From positions 1,905,001 to 1,969,000 of the forward strand of contig NZ_CP021912.1 in the NCBI RefSeq assembly GCF_003264115.1: a DNA stretch of 64,000 nt. The letters run 5' to 3'. This document shows positions 24,825 to 33,102 of this stretch, in pieces (positions within the stretch are counted from its first letter, which is position 1; each line of letters opens with the position of its first letter). This DNA is from Erythrobacter sp. KY5 (GTDB taxonomy: Bacteria; Pseudomonadota; Alphaproteobacteria; Sphingomonadales; Sphingomonadaceae). The position numbers were made by a program, and so were the translations under genes. The notes beneath the pieces are model-generated. The model saw only the letters and a program-made list of their open reading frames with translations, did no database searches and was not told the DNA's origin.

Positions 24825-26141
24825 ATGGCCGATGCGGCCGACAATCCGTCCCCGACCGGAGACAACCGCCCCGCGCTCGCTCTGCACGTGCCAGAGCCTC
24901 GCTCGCGCCCAGGCGACCCGGTCAATTTTTCCGATGTCGATATTCCCGAAGCCGGTGCACAGCCGCGCCCTGATGAAGGCGCCAAGCCAGAGGACATGAA
25001 GGACCTGGCCTATGGGCTCGTCCGCGTTCTGGGCGATGACAACAAGGCGCATGGGCCGTGGGATCCGAAACTCGATCCTGAAACCCTGCGCACGATGCTT
25101 GGCCACATGGCTCTGACGCGCGCTTTCGATGAGCGCATGTTCCGCGGTCAGCGTCAGGGCAAGACGTCGTTCTACATGAAGTGCACCGGCGAAGAGGCGA
25201 CCAGCATTTCTGCTGCCATGGCGTTGGCATCGGACGACATGGTGTTCCCAAGCTACCGCCAGCAGGGCATCCTGATCGCGCGCGGTTACCCGCTGATCGA
25301 GATGATCAACCAGATCTATTCGAACAAGGGCGACAAGCTGAAGGGCCGCCAGCTGCCGATCATGTATTCGAGCCGCGAGCATTCGTTCTTCTCGATCTCC
25401 GGGAACCTAGCCACGCAGACCCCGCAGGCCGTGGGCTGGGCAATGGCGAGCGCGATCAAGGGCGACAGCCGTATCGCGGCGACCTGGGTGGGCGAGGGCT
25501 CGACTGCGGAAGGTGATTTCCATTCGGCCTGCACCTTTGCGACAGTTTATAACGCACCCGTGATCCTCAACGTGATAAACAACCAATGGGCAATTTCGAG
25601 CTTTTCGGGTTTCGCAGGGTCCGAACGCACCACCTTTGCTGCACGCGCTCTTGGATATGGTCTTGCGGGCCTGCGCGTGGACGGTAACGACGCGCTCGCA
25701 TGCTTCGCAGCGCAGCAGTGGGCGGCCAACCGCGCGAGAGCCAATCAGGGGCCCACGCTGATCGAATACTTCACCTACCGCGCCGAAGGTCACTCAACCT
25801 CTGACGATCCCTCCGGATATCGCTCTGCGCAAGAGCGTGAGGAATGGCCGCTGGGTGATCCCGTCATGCGCTTGAAGAACCACCTCATCGCGATCGGTGA
25901 GTGGGATGAGGAGCGTCAGGAAAAGATGGACCTAGAAGCCGCCGAACTGGTCAAGAAGACCACCAAGGAAGCCGAGAAGAATGGCATCCTCGGCCACGGC
26001 CTCCACCACCCGTTCCACACCATGTTCGAAGACGTTTTCGAAGAGCTGCCGTGGCATCTCAAGGAACAGGCCGAGCAGGCGACGCGAGAGCGTAAGATCA
26101 AGTGGCCCGATAGCCACCCCAAGGATGGAGCGGGCAAATGA
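24825..26141 (+). CDS. bkdA1: Branched-chain 2-oxoacid dehydrogenase E1 alpha
   Basis: The alpha chain of 3-methyl-2-oxobutanoate dehydrogenase E1, which decarboxylates 2-oxoacids from valine, leucine and isoleucine. The thiamine diphosphate motif starts GEGSTAEGDF near residue 223 and closes with NNQWAIS near 251. The N-terminal extension ALHVPEPRSRPGD, typical of the branched-chain rather than the pyruvate enzyme, supports the assignment. 438 residues. Its end overlaps the E1 beta start by four bases (ATGA), so the complex subunits are co-translated. Confidence 0.94.
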   Translation: MADAADNPSPTGDNRPALALHVPEPRSRPGDPVNFSDVDIPEAGAQPRPDEGAKPEDMKDLAYGLVRVLGDDNKAHGPWDPKLDPETLRTMLGHMALTRAFDERMFRGQRQGKTSFYMKCTGEEATSISAAMALASDDMVFPSYRQQGILIARGYPLIEMINQIYSNKGDKLKGRQLPIMYSSREHSFFSISGNLATQTPQAVGWAMASAIKGDSRIAATWVGEGSTAEGDFHSACTFATVYNAPVILNVINNQWAISSFSGFAGSERTTFAARALGYGLAGLRVDGNDALACFAAQQWAANRARANQGPTLIEYFTYRAEGHSTSDDPSGYRSAQEREEWPLGDPVMRLKNHLIAIGEWDEERQEKMDLEAAELVKKTTKEAEKNGILGHGLHHPFHTMFEDVFEELPWHLKEQAEQATRERKIKWPDSHPKDGAGK

Positions 26142-27196
26142 GCGCTGAGACCCAAACCGCCGATCCGGTTGCCGAAACGACCGAACGCCGGATCAACATG
26201 ATCGAGGCGATCAACGAAGCGCTCGACATCATGCTTGAGCGTGACGACGACGTCATCGTGATGGGCGAGGATGTCGGCTATTTCGGCGGCGTGTTCCGCT
26301 GCACCGCCGGACTTCAGGAAAAGCACGGCAAGACCCGCGTGTTCGACACGCCGATTTCCGAATGCGGGATCATCGGTGTCGCCGTGGGGATGGGGGCTTA
26401 TGGCCTGCGTCCTGTCCCGGAAATTCAGTTTGCCGACTACATCTATCCCGGCCTCGACCAGCTGATCTCAGAAGCAGCCCGTCTGCGCTATCGCTCGGCG
26501 ACCGAATACATCGCTCCAATGACGGTGCGCTCGCCTTTCGGTGGCGGCATTTTCGGTGGGCAGACGCACTCGCAATCGCCCGAAAGCATCTTCACGCACG
26601 TGTCGGGCCTCAAGACGGTCATCCCGTCGACGCCCTATGATGCGAAGGGCCTGCTTATCAGCTGTATCGAAGATAACGATCCGGTGATCTTTTTCGAGCC
26701 CAAGCGTATTTATAACGGCCCGTTTTCCGGTTTCTACGACAAGCCTGTTGAGCCTTGGAAGAAGCACAAGGATTCTGTGGTGCCGGAAGGCTATTACAAG
26801 ATCCCGCTTGGCAAGGCGCGCACCGTGCAAGAGGGCGAGGCGCTAACCGTGCTCGCCTACGGCACGATGGTTCATGTGGCGGAGGCCGTGTGCCGTGAAA
26901 AAGGCGTTTATGCCGACATCCTCGACCTGCGCACGCTTGTCCCGCTCGACATCGAAGCAATCGAGCAATCGGTCAGGAAAACCGGGCGCTGTCTGATCGT
27001 TCACGAAGCGACCCGCACCAGCGGTTTTGGCGCTGAACTCTCGGCGCTTGTGACCGAGCGTTGTTTCTATCACCTCGAAGCCCCGGTCGAGCGCGTGACC
27101 GGTTTCGACACCCCTTATCCGCACAGCCTCGAATGGGCCTATTTCCCCGGTCCTGTCCGCATCGGCGAGGCCATCGACAAAATCCTCAAGGACTAA
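26138..27196 (+). CDS. bkdA2: Branched-chain 2-oxoacid dehydrogenase E1 beta
   Basis: The beta chain of the E1 heterotetramer, 352 residues. It carries the transketolase pyrimidine domain (VMGEDVGYFGGVFRCTAGL; TPISECGIIGVAVGMGAYG) and the C-terminal domain with GRCLIVHEATRTSGFGAEL. MGEDVGYFGGVF is closer to branched-chain E1 beta than to pyruvate E1 beta. Overlaps bkdA1 by four bases and precedes bkdB by six. Confidence 0.95.
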   Translation: MSAETQTADPVAETTERRINMIEAINEALDIMLERDDDVIVMGEDVGYFGGVFRCTAGLQEKHGKTRVFDTPISECGIIGVAVGMGAYGLRPVPEIQFADYIYPGLDQLISEAARLRYRSATEYIAPMTVRSPFGGGIFGGQTHSQSPESIFTHVSGLKTVIPSTPYDAKGLLISCIEDNDPVIFFEPKRIYNGPFSGFYDKPVEPWKKHKDSVVPEGYYKIPLGKARTVQEGEALTVLAYGTMVHVAEAVCREKGVYADILDLRTLVPLDIEAIEQSVRKTGRCLIVHEATRTSGFGAELSALVTERCFYHLEAPVERVTGFDTPYPHSLEWAYFPGPVRIGEAIDKILKD

Positions 27197-27202
27197 ACGC
27201 AT

Positions 27203-28498
27203 ATGGCGAAGTTCACTTTCAACATGCCCGATGTGGGCGAAGGCGTGGCCGAGGCGGAGATCGTCGAATGGCTGGTCAAGGTCGGCGATACCGTTGCCGA
27301 GGACCAGCATCTCGTCGACGTGATGACCGACAAGGCAACGATCGACATCGAAAGCCCGGTCGATGGCAAGGTCATCGAGGTTGCCGGCGAAGTCGGCGAT
27401 GTAATCTCGGTCGGTGCAATGCTGCTGGTGATCGAGGTCGAAGGCGAAGTGACTGATGAGGTTGAGGAAGAGGCTGCTCCTGAGCCTGCGCCTGAACCCG
27501 TGGCCGAGCCCGAAGAGCCGTGCAAGCCCATGCCGGAACCGACCGTAACGCCCGAGCCTGAGCTCAAGCCTGCACCGGCTCCTGTACCCACGCCGACACC
27601 CGCACCCGAGCCTGCTGCATCAGCGGCGAAGGTTCTCGCATCGCCCGCCGTGCGCCAGCGCGCTAAAGAGCTCGGTGTCGATCTGTCGCAGGTTAAGCCA
27701 GCCGACGATGGCCGCGTGCGTCACGGCGATCTGGACCAGTTCATCGCTTACAATTCCGGCGGTGGTTTCTCGCCTGCCGGTCGCACCCGCGAGGACGAGC
27801 CGATCAAGGTGATCGGCCTTCGCAAGCGCATCGCTCAGAACATGAGCGCGGCCAAGCGCAACATTCCGCATTTCACCTATGTCGAGGAATGCGACGTCAC
27901 TGCACTGGAAGCCATGCGCGCCGATCTCAACAGCGCGCGCGGCGATCGGCCGAAACTGACGATGCTGCCGCTGCTGATCACGGCGTTCTGCAAGCTGATC
28001 CCGGATTATCCGATGATCAATGCGCGCTACGATGACGAGGCCAATGTCGTCACCCGCCACGGCAGCGTGCACATGGGTATGGCGACCCAGACCGACAACG
28101 GTCTGATGGTCCCGGTCATTCGCGATGCGCAGGCGCGCAATCTGTGGCAGCTGGCGACCGAGATCGGGCGTCTGGCGAATGCTGCGCGTGATGGATCGGC
28201 GAAATCGGAAGAGCTCTCAGGCTCGACGATCACGGTCACGTCGCTCGGACCGCTTGGCGGTGTTGCGACCACCCCGGTCATCAACCGCCCGGAAGTCGCC
28301 ATCATCGGTCCCAACCGCATTATCGAGCGCCCGATGTTCGTCTCCGACGGGCAGGGCGCAGAGCGCGTTGAGAAGCGCAAGCTGATGAATATCTCGATCT
28401 CCTGCGACCACCGAGTGGTGGATGGATATGATGCGGCCAGCTTTATTCAGGACGTGAAGAAGCTGATCGAGACACCGGTTTTGCTGCTGTCTGATTGA
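27203..28498 (+). CDS. bkdB: Branched-chain 2-oxoacid dehydrogenase E2
   Basis: Dihydrolipoyl acyltransferase core of the complex, 431 residues. Lipoyl domain at ~1-78 with the modified lysine K44 in DVMTDKATIDIE. A Pro/Ala/Glu-rich linker follows (~85-140), then the peripheral subunit-binding domain ASPAVRQRAKELGVDLSQV near 146. The acetyltransferase domain ends with the catalytic DHRVVDG near 403. No dihydrolipoamide dehydrogenase (E3) gene follows; E3 must be encoded elsewhere and is usually shared with other complexes. Confidence 0.95.
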   Translation: MAKFTFNMPDVGEGVAEAEIVEWLVKVGDTVAEDQHLVDVMTDKATIDIESPVDGKVIEVAGEVGDVISVGAMLLVIEVEGEVTDEVEEEAAPEPAPEPVAEPEEPCKPMPEPTVTPEPELKPAPAPVPTPTPAPEPAASAAKVLASPAVRQRAKELGVDLSQVKPADDGRVRHGDLDQFIAYNSGGGFSPAGRTREDEPIKVIGLRKRIAQNMSAAKRNIPHFTYVEECDVTALEAMRADLNSARGDRPKLTMLPLLITAFCKLIPDYPMINARYDDEANVVTRHGSVHMGMATQTDNGLMVPVIRDAQARNLWQLATEIGRLANAARDGSAKSEELSGSTITVTSLGPLGGVATTPVINRPEVAIIGPNRIIERPMFVSDGQGAERVEKRKLMNISISCDHRVVDGYDAASFIQDVKKLIETPVLLLSD

Positions 28499-28598
28499 GG
28501 ACGAAAAAAAAGCGTCATCGAAGGCCAAACGGGCGTTGACAGCCCTGCTGGTCTGCCTTAGTGGCGCGTCTCCCAAGGGCGCTAACGCCGCAAGATGC

Positions 28599-28675
28599 GC
28601 GGGTGTAGCTCAGTTGGTTAGAGTATCGGCCTGTCACGCCGAGGGTCGCGGGTTCGAGTCCCGTCACTCGCGCCA
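28599..28675 (+). tRNA. tRNA-Asp (anticodon GTC)
   Basis: A 77-nt cloverleaf. Acceptor GCGGGTG pairs with CACTCGC (one G-T pair), discriminator G and CCA at 28673-28675; the anticodon loop CTGTCAC gives GTC. T-loop GTTCGAGTC. Confidence 0.96.
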
Positions 28676-28691
28676 CTTGGGACATTGAGAG

Positions 28692-28728
28692 CCCCCCGAA
28701 GACATCTGTCTTGCGGGGGTTTTCTTTT
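28692..28728 (+). terminator. Intrinsic terminator after tRNA-Asp
   Basis: The stem CCCCCgaAGAC / GTCTtgcGGGGG (28693-28719) is closed by ATCT and followed by TTTTCTTTT. A well-formed Rho-independent terminator. Confidence 0.88.
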
Positions 28729-28797
28729 GCCTAAACACAGGCTGCCGCTGGTTGACCGGGGGAAGTTCGTCGAGGTCTGTAAAGCCTCGCGAGCCGA

Positions 28798-30240
28798 TCA
28801 GCCCTCACTTGCCTTTGCCAGCGCGGCCAGGTTCGCCTCATGCTGCGCCTTGTCGATCTTGTAACGCGACAGGCAATAGAGGGCCGCCATCCACAGTATA
28901 AGCAGCGTGGGCGCGTAAAAAGCGCCGAGCTGCCAGAGCGTGTCTTGAGGAACAGCCGAAGGCTCCGCGCCTTCGGGAAAGGCGATCAAGGACAGGATGA
29001 CGCCCGCAGACAGCACGCCGAGCCCTTGCGTAGTCTTCCGCGTGAACGTCATCGCTGCATAATAGACGCCTTCATTTCGCCTGCCGGTCTTGACCTGGTT
29101 TGATTCAACAAGGTCCGCGATCATCGAATAGGACACGGTCTGCACTGAGATGATGAGCGCCAGATCGAGGATATTCACCGCCAGCATGATCGGGAACAGG
29201 ATCGGGTCACCATTTTCCGGCATCAGGTCCACCAGCCGCAGCAAGACCGGCAAGGGCTGGATCGTGAAGGTAAGCAGCCCGAGCATGATCGTCGCGCGTT
29301 TCTTGCCAAGCCTGCGCACCGCGAATGGCGCGATAAAGAACGACATCGCCGCCGATATGAAAACGGTCGTCGTCCAGATGAAGATCTGAAACTCGCTGAA
29401 GCCCCAGAAATAATTGAGCATCAGAAAGGCAAGCGAGGTGTTCACGCCGAGCGCGATCGAGAAGATTACCGTCGCAACGAACAGCGCGATGAAGCTGCGC
29501 TCGCTCAGAATTTCGAGCATCTCGCGAACGACGCGGCGTAAGCTGAATGGATCGGGATTTGGGCTCGGCTTGCTGAATGTTGGAATGCGATGATGCGTGC
29601 CGATTGCGGAAACAAGGATAGCCGCCACCATCAGCACGCTCGCGACGACGCCATAGGTGCGAAAGCCCTCCGGATCGCGCATCCCCAACGGGCCGGTCAG
29701 CAGCACGCCGAACATCAGGACGCTCATCGCGTTGCCGCCCACCCATCCAAAGAACAGGCGATAGGCTTGAATGCTCGTGCGCTCTTCATAGTCGCGCGAC
29801 AGTTCTGGCAGCAGCGCGCTGGAGGGCGTTTCATAGAAGGTGATGAAAGTCCTGATCGTGACCGCAAGAACTGTGAGGTACAAGAACAGCCCCATTTGCG
29901 AGAGATCAGGCGGGCTCCACAAAAGGAAATAGCTCAGCCCCACCGGGAGAGCGGCTGCGTACATGAAGGGATGCCTTCGCCCCCAGCGTGATCGAAGATT
30001 GTCGGACCAATACCCCACGATAGGATCCGAGATCGCATCGAACACAAGCGCGATAAAAATCGCGAGCCCGACCAGTCCGGGCTCCAAGCCGATGACGGTG
30101 CCGTAGAAAAGCAGAAGGAAATAGTCGAAGCCGCCATTCTTCACACCGAACGCGACCGAGCCGAAACCATGCGCCAGTTTGAGCGCGACAGGCGGTTTGT
30201 CGGCAGGCGCCGGCGCTACGCCCTCAGCGGTTGATGCCAT
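28798..30240 (-). CDS. MFS transporter of the GPH (sugar/cation symport) type
   Basis: A 480-residue carrier with about twelve membrane helices. The glycoside-pentoside-hexuronide:cation symporter signature is visible early (DAISDPIVGYWSDNLRSRWG, with RRHPFMY following), the counterpart of the MelB D-P...G loop. Members import sugars, sometimes terpenoids or glycosides, with Na+ or H+. No sugar-degrading gene adjoins in the window, so the substrate is unknown. Confidence 0.87.
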   Translation of the reverse strand: MASTAEGVAPAPADKPPVALKLAHGFGSVAFGVKNGGFDYFLLLFYGTVIGLEPGLVGLAIFIALVFDAISDPIVGYWSDNLRSRWGRRHPFMYAAALPVGLSYFLLWSPPDLSQMGLFLYLTVLAVTIRTFITFYETPSSALLPELSRDYEERTSIQAYRLFFGWVGGNAMSVLMFGVLLTGPLGMRDPEGFRTYGVVASVLMVAAILVSAIGTHHRIPTFSKPSPNPDPFSLRRVVREMLEILSERSFIALFVATVIFSIALGVNTSLAFLMLNYFWGFSEFQIFIWTTTVFISAAMSFFIAPFAVRRLGKKRATIMLGLLTFTIQPLPVLLRLVDLMPENGDPILFPIMLAVNILDLALIISVQTVSYSMIADLVESNQVKTGRRNEGVYYAAMTFTRKTTQGLGVLSAGVILSLIAFPEGAEPSAVPQDTLWQLGAFYAPTLLILWMAALYCLSRYKIDKAQHEANLAALAKASEG

Positions 30241-30306
30241 TCAAATCCCTCTCTCAAAGGAGGAGGCTAGGCACTTGTCCGTAAGCTGGCAATGGGAGGA
30301 CAGCGC

Positions 30307-30834
30307 TTATCCGGTTCGCTTGCGGCCCGGCAGACACCGAAGATCGTTGGTCCCAAGCTCTGTTTCCTGCGTCCCCGCTAGAACGAAGGCCTGCGATCCT
30401 CTGCGCTGGGTGTCGACGATGTTCAATGTGATGAGGTCGCCATCGGGATCGCTCCACTCGGCATCGCCCGGCAAGGGGTCGGCTTCGTAATTGTAGACCT
30501 CTGTGAGGCTGATGACCGCCTCTTCGCCTGACGTCGCGGTTGTGCCTCGCCAGCGCATCCGGGCGCTCACGGGTGCGCCCGACACGCGCCCGGTCACGAC
30601 CATGCGCGCTTCGATTTGTGAGCTGTCACCGAACTCGAAATCAAGCGCGATGCTTGTTTCGCTGGTGCTGGAAGTGCGCGGTTTCACGCGGCAGAAATAG
30701 GTGCGCTGCGCCGCGACCTCTTCCACGTGAGCGAGCTTTTCTTCGGCGCTGGATTGCGATTGAGCATAAGCAACAGGAGCAGCAACGATAAGCCCCACGC
30801 CAAGCGCCAGTTTCCAACAGGCCAGACCTTGCAT
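30307..30834 (-). CDS. Hypothetical exported protein
   Basis: A 175-residue protein with a clear signal peptide (MQGLACWKLALGVGLIVAAP, cleavage near AYAQ-SQ). ATG 30834 has GGAGAAG just upstream and is preferred over the longer frame from 30879. The mature part has two cysteines (YFCRVKP and DLRCLPG) that may pair, and a beta-rich central region with SIALDFEFGDSSQIEARMVV. No family recognised. It lies between the MFS gene and the DUF2842 gene on the same strand. Confidence 0.65.
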   Translation of the reverse strand: MQGLACWKLALGVGLIVAAPVAYAQSQSSAEEKLAHVEEVAAQRTYFCRVKPRTSSTSETSIALDFEFGDSSQIEARMVVTGRVSGAPVSARMRWRGTTATSGEEAVISLTEVYNYEADPLPGDAEWSDPDGDLITLNIVDTQRRGSQAFVLAGTQETELGTNDLRCLPGRKRTG

Positions 30835-30913
30835 AAATGCTTCTCCCGCATCCGGCAGCAACGCTATTGCCAGCCGCAAGACCTGTCAAAGGCGTCTATG
30901 CCTGTACAAACCC

Positions 30914-31159
30914 TTAAGCCGGGTCCTGATCGACCTCGCGGCTGACGCCCCATTTTCCGGTTTCCATCCAGATCAGAAAGCGTTTGAGCGGCAAAAGCCA
31001 GATGACGCCAAGGGTCACGTAGGTCACGGTCTGCGCCCATCCGGGCCATGTCGCGAGGATGTCTGCGAGGTATACCGCGATCAGTACGCCGTAGATGATG
31101 AGCGCCACAAACAGGCCAAAAATGCCGATAGGAATACGCCAGGTCGGGGTCTCACGCAT
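30914..31159 (-). CDS. DUF2842 membrane protein
   Basis: An 81-residue, two-helix membrane protein of the DUF2842 family (MRETPTWRIPIGIFGLFVAL, a helix, then GVIWLLPLKRFLIWMETGKW, the family's most conserved stretch). ATG 31159 overlaps the fau stop by one base (TGATG), so the genes are translated as a pair; the track also allows a TTG one codon earlier. Function unknown. Confidence 0.85.
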   Translation of the reverse strand: MRETPTWRIPIGIFGLFVALIIYGVLIAVYLADILATWPGWAQTVTYVTLGVIWLLPLKRFLIWMETGKWGVSREVDQDPA

Positions 31160-31731
31160 CAATTCAGTCCGTAGATTCGAGTTGGGGTCACAACCGCATC
31201 GAGCGCGATATCATGCGGCTCGGTCGGTAGCTCTTCGCACAATTGCACGTCCCAGGCGAGGCCGATTGCAATCCTGCCGGGGTTGGCGGCGAGCCAGCGG
31301 TCATAATGCCCTCCGCCCTGGCCGAGACGTGCAAGATCGTCGGTAAAGCCGACCAGAGGTACGAACAGAACGTCAGGAGAGATGAGCGGCGCGGATTGTG
31401 CCGGTTGCCTGATACCGAATGGCCCGTCCTCAAGGTCGCTTTCACCGTGGGGCTCGGTATGAGCGCGAAACTCCATGGGCGAGCTTTCGGTCGCGAAATG
31501 GGGCAATGCTATTGTGTGCCCCGCCTCGTGAAAAAAACGCGCATAGCCAGCCGCAGGCGCTTCGGCCCCGGTCGCGTGATAAAGCCCGATCACCGCCTTT
31601 TCGCTGAGTTTCGCCAGAAGCGGGGCAGGGGGGCGATGGAACAACAGCGCCCGCACGGCGTCCGGCTGAGCGGCGACATGCTCACGGCGCGCTTTTCTAA
31701 GGGCTTTGCGAAGCTCTGCTTTGGTGGTCAC
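31159..31731 (-). CDS. fau: 5-formyltetrahydrofolate cyclo-ligase
   Basis: Converts 5-formyl-THF to 5,10-methenyl-THF with ATP, salvaging a stored folate form. The ATP-binding signature RLGQGGGHYDRWLA is near residue 136, and an N-terminal basic helix KAELRKALRKARREH is typical. 190 residues, starting at GTG. It sits downstream of a 6S RNA-like gene and zapA, the conserved zapA-ssrS-ygfA order of many proteobacteria. The C-terminal IALDAVVTPTRIY matches the family. Confidence 0.92.
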   Translation of the reverse strand: MTTKAELRKALRKARREHVAAQPDAVRALLFHRPPAPLLAKLSEKAVIGLYHATGAEAPAAGYARFFHEAGHTIALPHFATESSPMEFRAHTEPHGESDLEDGPFGIRQPAQSAPLISPDVLFVPLVGFTDDLARLGQGGGHYDRWLAANPGRIAIGLAWDVQLCEELPTEPHDIALDAVVTPTRIYGLN

Positions 31732-31772
31732 GACTTGTAGCGGGCCTGTTGGCGCTGATCGGCCAGAAGGAT

Positions 31773-31834
31773 CGCAAGGGCGACCGCCCGCCCGCAGCGA
31801 CGCGGCCGTCAGGCCGTGTGAGCGAGGAAATCGC
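31773..31834 (+). repeat. Dispersed intergenic repeat, copy A
   Basis: Begins CGCAAGGGCGACCGCCCGCC and continues to GCGACGCGGCC and GAGCGAGGAAATCGC. It matches copy B at 43151-43212 (minus strand) over about 62 bases, apart from a variable 6-base block and three single-base differences. Copy C at 47742-47765 shares the first 24 bases with one difference. Confidence 0.8.
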
Positions 31835-31880
31835 AGAGCGAATGCGCTGCAGATAGCAAAATGACGGGACCACCATGGGT

Positions 31881-32013
31881 CGGTGCCGGGAAATCCTCTG
31901 ACGCCTAAAACGTCAGGTGGGCGCCGTTTACTCCGGTCCCACAGCCGAACTGGTGGACCAAAGCAGGGACAGCTCCCTTGGATTGCTTATAGCCTCAGGG
32001 ATTTTCTGTGGCT
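31881..32013 (-). ncRNA. ssrS: 6S RNA (probable)
   Basis: The RNA-polymerase-binding 6S RNA is expected in the zapA-fau gap, and the minus strand here folds accordingly. A closing stem pairs AAATCCCTGA (from about 32005) with TCAGAGGATTT (near 31900). The interior holds the GGTCC...GGACC apical helix and unpaired bulges that could form the promoter-like bubble. Ends are approximate. Support is synteny plus the fold; I have not run a covariance model. Confidence 0.7.
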
Positions 32014-32042
32014 CGTGCCGGGCAGCCCCGCCATCGCGTCAT

Positions 32043-32621
32043 TTAGTGTGTGGTCGACTGGCCTTCAAGCGCGTTCGCAGTCGCTTCAGCCCGTGCCGCC
32101 AGGGCTTCGAGCTTTTCCGCGAGCGCTGCGGAGTGCGCGGCGTCCTCTGCGGGACCGCCAAAAAGATCGTGCTGATGCTTCTCGCGTTCCTCGAATTCCG
32201 CGACTCTCGCCTTGAGAGCGAGATTTTCTTTGCGGGCGCGTTCTTCGGCCTTGCGAAGGGTCGCGATTTGCGCGCGCATTTCCGCCTTGGCCGAGCCGCT
32301 GCGCTCCTTGTCGTTTTCGTTGTCGGACGCAGCTTTCTTCAAGGCGTTCGCCGCGTCGTCACGGGCACGCTGAAGTTCGATCCGCAATTCGGCAAGCTCG
32401 CCCTTGGCATTGGCTGCCTTCTCTTTTGCCTCGTCGAGCTCATCGGCCATGAACAGGGCGGCAAAGACGAGATTGTCGGCTTCCTGCGGTGCGCGCGCCG
32501 TCCCAAGCTTGGCGTAGTTTTCATCGATAAGCTTCCCGAAAGCTTCGACTTTTTCCTCGTCACCGGGGCCACAGGCAATCGAATATGTGCGTGGGCCGAC
32601 CTTGATCTTGACCTGGCTCAC
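32043..32621 (-). CDS. zapA: Cell division protein ZapA, long form
   Basis: Promotes FtsZ bundling at the division ring. The N-terminal ZapA domain is plain: VKIKVGPRTYSIACGPGDEE and KLIDENYAKLGTARAPQEAD then NLVFAALFMADELDEAKEK. At 192 residues it is longer than the ~110 of enterobacterial ZapA because of an extended alpha-helical coiled-coil tail (~70-190) rich in Ala, Lys and Glu. Overlaps the upstream 78-aa coiled-coil gene by four bases. Confidence 0.87.
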   Translation of the reverse strand: MSQVKIKVGPRTYSIACGPGDEEKVEAFGKLIDENYAKLGTARAPQEADNLVFAALFMADELDEAKEKAANAKGELAELRIELQRARDDAANALKKAASDNENDKERSGSAKAEMRAQIATLRKAEERARKENLALKARVAEFEEREKHQHDLFGGPAEDAAHSAALAEKLEALAARAEATANALEGQSTTH

Positions 32622-32854
32622 GCCTCAAGCTCCTCGATCAGGCTGTCGATCTGGCCGATTGTGTCGGCGACTTCCTCGCGCAGCTTTTCGTGCGCGTTGA
32701 CCAGCGCCATGACGCGCTGCGATCCGCCCGCGTCATTCGCCCTTTCATCGGCGCTGTCGCCACCGCGCTGTTCGATTTCCGCACGCGCGGCGTCAATCCG
32801 CTCCATCGCGGCATTAAGGCGGGTCATCGCCTGTTCGATCCGGGCTGCACTCAT
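32618..32854 (-). CDS. Small coiled-coil protein ahead of zapA
   Basis: A 78-residue, almost entirely helical protein starting at ATG 32854 (MSAARIEQAMTRLNAAMERI) with heptad spacing, and a second helix (HEKLREEVADTIGQIDSLIE). The open frame continues 66 codons upstream but that part is judged non-coding. It overlaps zapA by four bases, implying coupled translation and probably a partner role in division, as small coiled-coil proteins adjacent to zapA are common in alphaproteobacteria; no symbol is warranted. Confidence 0.7.
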   Translation of the reverse strand: MSAARIEQAMTRLNAAMERIDAARAEIEQRGGDSADERANDAGGSQRVMALVNAHEKLREEVADTIGQIDSLIEELEA

Positions 32855-33102
32855 GGTGGACCGGAATTTACCAAGAATGCCCACATTCGCAAAGCCTTGG
32901 GGCACCCTGTTGATAAGTGCTCTTGAGTCCATTGCGCAAACAAACACTTTGGGGAGCGCAAGGCGGCAAGTGTTGACCTCACCACATGGCTCGGCAATGG
33001 CAATCCGCGCTGGGAAAGGGGCCCGAATCGCAGCCCATAGAACAGCGCCCAAAAGCTATAGAGCGCGCATTCAACCCCGCGCCAGCAGGAGCCTGACCGA
33101 GC

